Position numbers and translations under genes: made by a program. This document shows positions 60,358 through 64,000 of a stretch of DNA of 64,000 nucleotides, piece by piece. Positions within the stretch are counted from its first letter, which is position 1. Each line of letters starts with the position of its first letter. The notes beneath the pieces are model-generated. The model did no database searches. It was not told where the DNA came from and saw only the letters and a list, made by a program, of their open reading frames with translations. This DNA is from Terriglobia bacterium (lineage in GTDB: Bacteria; Acidobacteriota; Terriglobia; Bryobacterales; Bryobacteraceae). The stretch lies in NCBI GenBank assembly GCA_021325235.1, contig JAJPHN010000025.1, forward strand, positions 248,001 through 312,000, in the 5' to 3' direction.

Positions 60358-61514
60358 CGTTTTGCCGTTTCCCGAATGCGCTTCAGTGCTTCGGTCAAAT
60401 TATCAAACGAATTGGCATAGCTGAAGCGCACGTATCCTTTCCCGTGCTCGCCAAAAGCAGCCCCGTCCAGCGAGGCCACCCCCGCTTCGTTCAGCAATAT
60501 CTCTTCCACCTGCGTCGACGAAAGGCCGGTGCCTTCCACGTTGACAAAGGCGTAAAATGCTCCGCTCGGCACCGCGCAGCGAAATCCGGGAATCTCGTTC
60601 AGAGCAGGAACGAACATGTCGCGTCTGCGCCGGAATTCGGCCACCATGCTCGCAATCTCCGCATCCGCTTCTTCCAGTCCCTCGAGCGCCGCCCGCTGTA
60701 CAAATGTCGCCGCGCACGTATTGGAGTTCGCCATCAGCTTTGTCACTGCCTTCGCCAGCCACTCGGGCATCACGCCATAGCCCAGCCGCCAGCCCGTCAT
60801 CGCATAGCTCTTCGAAAAGCCGTCCATCAGGATGGTTTTTTCCTGCATCCCGGGAAGGCTCGCGATCGAAACTGGCGTCGTGTCATACGCAATCCGGGCA
60901 TAAATCTCATCCGACAGAATCATCACGTCCCGTTCGCGAACCAGCTCTGCCAGCGCGCGCAGATCTTCCTCCGGAATAACGCCGCCCGTCGGATTATGCG
61001 GCGAATTCAAAATGATCAGCTTCGTCCGCTCATTCAGATGGTCCGCTATGAAATCCAGATCCAGAGAAAACCCCCGCGATTCGAGCATCGGCACCGGTAC
61101 CGGCTTCGCCCCGACGAATTCAATCATCGAACGATAAATCGGAAAAGAAGGATCGGGATAGAGCACTTCATCGCCCGCCTCCACCAGCGCCATGATCGGA
61201 AAAAAGATCATCGGCTTGGCGCCCGGCACGATGCACACCTGCTGTTCATTCGCCGCAATGCCTTTGTGCTTTGAAACATGCTGCGCAATGGCGCACCGGA
61301 ATTCAGGCAGCCCGGCCGGAGGTCCATAATGCGTCCAACCGTCTTCGAGCGCCTGCTTGGCCGCCGCCACAATCGGGCGCGGCGTGTCGAAATCCGGCTC
61401 GCCGATCTCGAGGTGAATCATGTGGCGCCCCTGAGCTTCCAGCGCACGTGCGCGCGCTAGTACATCAAAGGCGCTTTCAATAACAAGAGCATCTATGCGG
61501 CGGGCAAGTTTCAT
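60342..61514 (-). CDS. Aspartate aminotransferase-like PLP enzyme
   Basis: This 390-residue class I aminotransferase shows 'HLEIGEPDFDTP', 'SPHNPTGG', 'ILSDEIYARIAYD', the Schiff-base lysine in 'DGFSKSYAMTGWRLGY' and a C-terminal 'YVRFSYANS'. The N-terminal region suggests aspartate/alanine-type activity, but specificity cannot be set. I chose ATG 61514 ('MKLARRIDALV'); the frame stays open for 134 codons upstream across a terminator and is not coding there. It is the first gene of the aminotransferase-SDR-cupin-DUF2252 unit. Confidence 0.92.
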   Translation of the reverse strand: MKLARRIDALVIESAFDVLARARALEAQGRHMIHLEIGEPDFDTPRPIVAAAKQALEDGWTHYGPPAGLPEFRCAIAQHVSKHKGIAANEQQVCIVPGAKPMIFFPIMALVEAGDEVLYPDPSFPIYRSMIEFVGAKPVPVPMLESRGFSLDLDFIADHLNERTKLIILNSPHNPTGGVIPEEDLRALAELVRERDVMILSDEIYARIAYDTTPVSIASLPGMQEKTILMDGFSKSYAMTGWRLGYGVMPEWLAKAVTKLMANSNTCAATFVQRAALEGLEEADAEIASMVAEFRRRRDMFVPALNEIPGFRCAVPSGAFYAFVNVEGTGLSSTQVEEILLNEAGVASLDGAAFGEHGKGYVRFSYANSFDNLTEALKRIRETAKRWKRD

Positions 61515-61535
61515 CTTGATCTCGAAGAAAGGGCT

Positions 61536-61571
61536 CAAAAACGAAGCGGGAACCTTTGAGGGGTTCCCGCT
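61536..61571 (-). terminator. Rho-independent terminator of the RND/OMF operon
   Basis: A ten-base-pair stem (61545-61554 with 61562-61571) has a seven-base loop, with a T-run on the minus strand just after it. It lies downstream of the outer membrane factor gene and upstream of the aminotransferase. Confidence 0.8.
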
Positions 61572-61647
61572 CGTCGTGTCGATCGTGTTCGACCCTGGAA
61601 TTGTGACTAGTTGGTCCCCTACTCGTCGGGGTACTTCGAGTATATCG

Positions 61648-63267
61648 TTAACGATTTGCACCAGTGTGATTTGCAGCAGGTGGCTGCAGCGGCGCCGGTG
61701 GAACCTGCGGCGGATTCGGAGCAGATACCTCGTTCGTTGCCGGCGGCATCTTCGGACCACCCGGCTCCCAGCCGCGCTGCTTGTCGGTGAGATGTTCAAT
61801 AGAAGGCAGTTGAGAGCGATCCCAGCCGCCTCCCAGCGCCAGCACCAGCGAAACGCTCGCCACCATCTCGCGCAATTGTGCCTGCACCTGTGTTTCGCGA
61901 TTCGAGAGCACTGCATTCTGCGCCGTGATCACGTTCAGATAGCTATCCACGCCGCTCTTATAACGAACCAGCGCCAGCTGTAGATAGTGTGCGGAGGATT
62001 CAATCGCAGTCTGATCCTGCTCGATCTCCTGCGCCAGAATGCGCAGCGACGAGAGATTATCCTCCACAGCCTGAAAAGCCGAGAGCACCGTCTGCCGATA
62101 ATTCGCTACGCCTGCATCGTAATTCGCCTGCGCCTGTTCGTTCTGCCCGCGCCGCGCGCCGCCTTCCCAGATCGTCTGCGAAAGCGTTGGACCCAGCGCC
62201 CAGAAGCGGCTCGGCCACGTGAACCACTGCGTAAACGACGAGCTTTCAAGCCCTCCGGAAGCGCTCAGCGTCAGGTTCGGATAGTAGGCCGCGCGCGCCA
62301 CGCCAATCTCGGCATTCAACGCAGCAATTTGCCGCTCGGCAGCTGCAATGTCGGGTCGCCGCTCGAGCAGCACCGACGGCAGCGCGACGGGCACCGTCGG
62401 CGGCTTGGGCACAAACGGCGCGACTGCTAGCGAGAAATCCGCCGCTGGCTCTCCAATCAGCGTCGCAATCGCGTGCTCGTATTGTGCACGCGCCACGCCC
62501 AGGTCCGTTGCCTGCGCAGTGGCCGTGTCGAGTTGTGTCTGCGCCAGCGTAACATCTTCTTCCGAATCGATTCCCGCTCTGTATAACGTCTGCGTCAGAT
62601 TCAGCGTGTCGCGATAATTGCGCAGAGTGTCCTCGAGCACGCTCCGCTGCATGTCCAGCGCGCGCACCTGGAAATAGTCCTGCGCGAGCGTGGACTGAAT
62701 GCTCAGCAGCGACGTAGCCACGTCCGCCGCGCTCGCCTGCGCCGAATATGCGTTCGCTGCGATCGTGTTGCGGATGCGATGCCAGAAATCCACCGTGTAG
62801 GAAACATCGATCGGCAGCGAGAAATCGTTATACGCCTTGCTGAAGCCGCTGCTGCCCGGATTGCCCGGGTTGATCACCTGCGCGCCGCGCGTACCCGAGA
62901 TGCGCGAATTCGAGTAAGCGGGAGCCGTGCTGATGGTCGGATACAGCGCAGCTCGCGCCGAGACAACCAGTGCCCGTGCGGCCCGATAATTGGCCTCCGC
63001 CGCCGCCAGCGTCTGGTTGGCCGTGGAGGCGCGTTCTTCGAGCGCGTTCAGTTGCGGGTCGTTGTACATCTCCCACCATTTCGCGCGTATTTTGTCGTCG
63101 CTCGGCTGCGCTACTTTCCAGCCCGCGCCTTCCTTGAACTGCTCGGGCGCCGCTTCCTTGTACGAAACGGGCGTAGGTGCAACCGGCTTCACATACTTCG
63201 GAGCCGGGTTGCAGCTGCTAAACAGCAGCACCGCTGCCATTCCGGTAAACAAAGCCCATTGCCGCAT
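61648..63267 (-). CDS. Outer membrane efflux lipoprotein, TolC/NodT type
   Basis: This 539-residue protein has a lipoprotein signal (lipobox 'LFSSC', residues 15-19). Two copies of the outer membrane efflux repeat follow (about 60-270 and 285-480, with 'YSAQASAADVATSLLSIQSTLAQDYFQVRALD' in copy one). It is the outer channel of an RND tripartite pump, whose permease is encoded two genes upstream. The C-terminal 50 residues are proline-rich and unusual. The stop is followed by a terminator; the membrane fusion protein would be outside the window. Confidence 0.93.
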   Translation of the reverse strand: MRQWALFTGMAAVLLFSSCNPAPKYVKPVAPTPVSYKEAAPEQFKEGAGWKVAQPSDDKIRAKWWEMYNDPQLNALEERASTANQTLAAAEANYRAARALVVSARAALYPTISTAPAYSNSRISGTRGAQVINPGNPGSSGFSKAYNDFSLPIDVSYTVDFWHRIRNTIAANAYSAQASAADVATSLLSIQSTLAQDYFQVRALDMQRSVLEDTLRNYRDTLNLTQTLYRAGIDSEEDVTLAQTQLDTATAQATDLGVARAQYEHAIATLIGEPAADFSLAVAPFVPKPPTVPVALPSVLLERRPDIAAAERQIAALNAEIGVARAAYYPNLTLSASGGLESSSFTQWFTWPSRFWALGPTLSQTIWEGGARRGQNEQAQANYDAGVANYRQTVLSAFQAVEDNLSSLRILAQEIEQDQTAIESSAHYLQLALVRYKSGVDSYLNVITAQNAVLSNRETQVQAQLREMVASVSLVLALGGGWDRSQLPSIEHLTDKQRGWEPGGPKMPPATNEVSAPNPPQVPPAPLQPPAANHTGANR

Positions 63268-63269
63268 GC

Positions 63270-63560
63270 TTAGTTCTCCAGATCCTCGGAACTCTTCGGC
63301 AGCCAGCTCTTCAGATACACCGGGCAGTTCACCAGCTTCACATCGCGCGCGGCCTGCTGCGAAAAGTATTGAGCCGCTTTGCGGTCCACCAGTGTCACTT
63401 CGCTCAGATCGAGATAAATTCGCCCGCTGGCCTTCCTCGCAGCCGCGAGCGACTGCTCCAGATCCCCAAGCGCGTCCTCGCTGAACTTGCCGTTGAGCAC
63501 CAGCGTGACCGCGTGTTCACCCGGGTGACTCTCGGTCGTGATTTTGTAGAGTTCCTGCAT
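63270..63560 (-). CDS. Small STAS-domain-like protein between RND permease and outer membrane factor
   Basis: This 96-residue protein has the beta-alpha pattern of a STAS domain: 'AVTLVLNGKFSEDALGDLEQSLAAA' and 'GRIYLDLSEVTLVDRKAAQYF'. The usual phosphorylatable Ser/Thr before 'D.aG' is not clearly present ('LVDRKAAQYF'), so it may not be an anti-anti-sigma switch. It starts 15 bases after the permease stop and ends two bases before the outer membrane factor start, so it is part of the operon. A regulatory or assembly role for the pump is inferred from position only. Confidence 0.7.
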   Translation of the reverse strand: MQELYKITTESHPGEHAVTLVLNGKFSEDALGDLEQSLAAARKASGRIYLDLSEVTLVDRKAAQYFSQQAARDVKLVNCPVYLKSWLPKSSEDLEN

Positions 63561-63575
63561 CTCTCTTTCCTGCCG

Positions 63576-64000
63576 TCAGCCGGCCGCTTCCGCCGGGAAC
63601 TGTTCTCCGCGCAGCCCTCGCAGCCAGATACTCAGGCGATCCATGTAGAGATAAATCACCGGCGTCGTGTAGAGCGTCAGCGCCTGGCTCACAATCAGCC
63701 CGCCCACAATCGTGATCCCGAGCGGCTTCCGCAGTTCCGATCCCGTTCCGGTCCCAAGCGCAAGCGGTAATCCGCCGAGCAGCGCCGCCATCGTGGTCAT
63801 CATGATGGGCCGGAAGCGCAGCAGGCAGGCTTCAAAGACGGCCTGTTTCGGAGGCTTCCGGTTGCGCCGCTCCACCCCCAGCGCGAAATCGATCATCATG
63901 ATCGCGTTCTTCTTCACAATGCCGATCAGCAAAATAATTCCAATGAGCGCAATCACGCTCAGTTCGGTATGAGTGATGAGCAGCGCCAGAATCGCTCCTA
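63576..64000 (-). CDS. RND efflux pump permease, C-terminal part (partial)
   Basis: The frame enters at the right edge and codes for the last 141 residues of a proton-driven efflux permease of the HAE1/MdtB-MdtC type. Visible family motifs are '[15 protein letters not shown]', '[38 protein letters not shown]' (partly) and '[15 protein letters not shown]'. These are three membrane helices and the conserved GGLPLA loop. The upstream part and any membrane fusion protein are outside the window. Confidence 0.93.
   Translation of the reverse strand, partial: GAILALLITHTELSVIALIGIILLIGIVKKNAIMMIDFALGVERRNRKPPKQAVFEACLLRFRPIMMTTMAALLGGLPLALGTGTGSELRKPLGITIVGGLIVSQALTLYTTPVIYLYMDRLSIWLRGLRGEQFPAEAAG

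Overview
The window reads as a chromosomal segment of a Gram-negative, GC-rich member of the Acidobacteriota, probably close to the Solibacter/Bryobacter group. Two protein families first defined in that group are present: a TIGR03435-type protein (11947-13077) and an 'acidobacterial duplicated orphan permease' (52822-55386). Diderm markers agree with this: an LptF/LptG permease, a TolC-like lipoprotein, an RND pump and a coiled-coil porin. No rRNA, tRNA, CRISPR array, insertion sequence or prophage was seen. The assignment rests on recognised families, not on a database search.

Layout. 1-6056: the start of a two-OB-domain lipoprotein (partial), a DinB-like protein, a triheme cytochrome c coupled to a PQQ-type quinoprotein, a four-helix-bundle gene framed by inverted repeats, and an RNA uracil methyltransferase. 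6078-13077: trpS, an MrfA/YprA helicase, an aminotransferase and secreted proteins, including a thioredoxin-TIGR03435 fusion. 13113-17180: a minus-strand bcp-nudix-mutS2 cluster, divergent from hsp20, which has a near-consensus sigma-70 promoter and a clear terminator. 17298-24721: secreted proteins, a decayed DUF433/DUF5615 toxin-antitoxin pair, then dnaE-accA. 24776-26237: the most unusual block, a three-gene unit of GH24 lysozyme without signal peptide, a small exported protein, and an Hcp/TssD-like protein. It looks like a type VI effector, immunity and carrier cassette.

26300-34705: a Uma2 nuclease, a porin, a 23-residue lysine-rich peptide gene with its own consensus promoter and terminator, grpE-dnaJ, a metallo-hydrolase and a ROK regulator. 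34771-37633: a zinc-ribbon membrane protein and an argC-argB-argA operon preceded by two tandem ARG-box-like operators. 38180-47204: an MrfB/YprB exonuclease (29 kb from its usual partner MrfA), a pair of exported TldD/TldE-like proteins, a one-chain LptF-LptG permease, a cobalamin adenosyltransferase and an MFS carrier.

47217-64000: queD and dinG, a soluble PRC/MgtE-N/CBS protein, a heptaheme cytochrome-parvulin-TPR fusion, the orphan permease, a NarL-type two-component system, a small exported lysine-rich protein, an aminotransferase-SDR-cupin-DUF2252 operon, and an RND permease-STAS-outer membrane factor operon that runs off the right edge. Most of the content is housekeeping or periplasmic/respiratory. 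The accessory parts are the four-helix cassette, the toxin-antitoxin remnant and the lysozyme/Hcp island.
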